NCBI RefSeq assembly: GCF_963676685.1
Contig: NC_092345.1
Location: 84,385,592-84,449,591, forward strand
Direction of reading: 5' to 3'
DNA: 64,000 bases
Origin: Mytilus edulis
Taxonomy: Eukaryota > Mollusca > Bivalvia > Mytilida > Mytilidae
Within the stretch, counting starts at the first letter, position 1, and each line of letters opens with the position of its first letter. A program made the translations under genes and the position numbers. This document shows, piece after piece, positions 62,981 to 64,000 of the stretch. Under the pieces are notes generated by a model, which made no database searches, was not told the origin of the DNA, and saw only the letters and a list, made by a program, of their open reading frames with translations.

Positions 62981-63025
62981 ATGGAAGCTGAATCGGTTGA
63001 TTCACAGGATGGGAGGAAACAAAAG
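62981..63025 (+). CDS. Candidate first coding exon of an unidentified gene
   Basis: ATG at 62981 opens a 15-codon exon (MEAESVDSQDGRKQK) ending at a strong donor AAAAG/GTAAGT, phase 0. An E-box CACGTG lies at 62911-62916. An acidic start followed by a basic stretch is common in first exons. No second exon could be recognised before 64000, so the product is unknown and the call rests on the start-plus-donor geometry. Confidence 0.35.
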
Positions 63026-64000
63026 GTAAGTTGTATGTAATTTCACTGCATGAGGAACTTGAATATATTCCGTCCATCATAAGGAAGTTCGCAACAAATA
63101 GTCGAATCAAGTAATTTCATGATAATATCAAATTAAGAAGCTTTTGTTGTGTTTTTTCATCGTCAATCGAGATTTGATCGTATTTTACGAACATTTGAGT
63201 CATCCCGTTCATCTTGGAACATATAATATACATTATTCTTGATAAGTTGTTGTGAACGGTATAAGTTGGACACATTTTTATGTAGCGATTGTTACTTTCG
63301 GACATAAATTCAATGTTGCGAATGTCGATCTGAGTCTAGTGAGACAAGTACAGTCGTTGCGAATGTTCCCTGAAGACTTGAATAGGTGTTGGGAACGTTA
63401 CTTATGGACAAAAAAGAAGGAAGTAATGTTCAATTATGTTGCTAATGTTCATGTTGGACACAAATTACGACAATAAATTCATAAATTTTCCAAAAAAAAT
63501 ATTTGTAGAAACAGTTGAAATATGGGTGAAAAAACTACTAATTTCTGTAAATTTAGTATTTTCAAATAATTTTGAATAAATTTAAAGAAGGATTTTTACA
63601 TCTATGATGCTATGAGATGGAACAGATATACTATGTTGCATATGTTACGAAAAGACATTTGTTAAAGTTGCTAATGCTACAAGTGAGACTAAATTGCATC
63701 TATTGCAATTCTAAAAACATCACACAGAATTTTGAATTTTAAAACGTAACAAAATACTGAGACCGTCATACACTATTGTGGTGTGAGTAACATGGTAAAA
63801 AAATTTAATCTGGCAGCAAGAAGGTTAAAATCATATGATAAATAATAAAGAACCAGGGTTAGCATTCAATTTTATTTGAAGGTACAGGGACAAATAAAAA
63901 AATACAAAAAAAACCATTCTGATAATTTTATTTCAAGTAATATTATATACATGATATACATGATATATGCCCGCTTTAAATTGTTACATTTTTTTCTCAG
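63026..64000. other. Presumed intron of the 62981 gene
   Basis: It is AT-rich. I found nothing recognisable as an exon, and the short frames on both strands lack family features. Confidence 0.35.

Noticed and set aside
1-64000. tRNA, rRNA or snRNA genes
   Set aside because: No cloverleaf with GGTTC-type B box, no rRNA core and no Sm-site snRNA sequence was seen by eye on either strand. A tRNAscan or Infernal run would be decisive.

Overview
The window is animal nuclear DNA. It is AT-rich, its genes have many short exons with GT-AG introns, and it is crowded with dispersed repeats and small inverted-repeat transposons. The gene set (a Toll-like receptor with one LRRCT, WDR12, MSL1, C2orf69 and an SH3 RhoGAP) and the style of the repeats point to a bivalve mollusc, most likely a Mytilus-type mussel. 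The species is an inference, because no search could be run.

Layout. 219-818 (minus): first coding exon of a RhoGAP with an N-terminal SH3 domain; the gene runs off the left edge. 819-6700: intergenic DNA with foldback elements, a 17-bp minisatellite and a nested TA-flanked element. 6722-22574 (plus): complete WDR12 gene, 12 exons, 421 codons plus stop, with all splice phases agreeing. Its introns hold several inverted-repeat elements, a 31-bp minisatellite and a duplicated splice acceptor. 22575-25592: intergenic, repeat-filled. 25593-35942 (minus): complete MSL1 gene, 8 exons, 458 codons plus stop, convergent with WDR12. 36960-42015: LINE remnants in both orientations, two of them interrupted by younger insertions. 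42236-44957 (plus): single-exon Toll-like receptor whose frame is broken once, at a run of eight T. 45185-46100: LINE 3' end. 46282-49283: putative non-autonomous CACTA-like element. 50000-58340: repeat desert. 58442-59179 (minus): last coding exon of C2orf69. 59180-64000: repeats, a small Cys-rich frame, and a possible first exon (62981-63025, plus).

The genes do not form a pathway. WDR12 is a ribosome-biogenesis factor, MSL1 a chromatin scaffold, C2orf69 a mitochondrial hydrolase-like protein, the TLR an innate immune receptor and the RhoGAP a signalling protein. What links them may be ancient synteny. From memory, human WDR12 and C2orf69 lie at 2q33, and MSL1 and ARHGAP27 at 17q21, that is, on the HOXD- and HOXB-bearing chromosomes. 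Gene structures were built by reading splice sites and checking frame continuity by hand. They should hold to within a base or two, but there is no transcript support. Most repeat boundaries are approximate.
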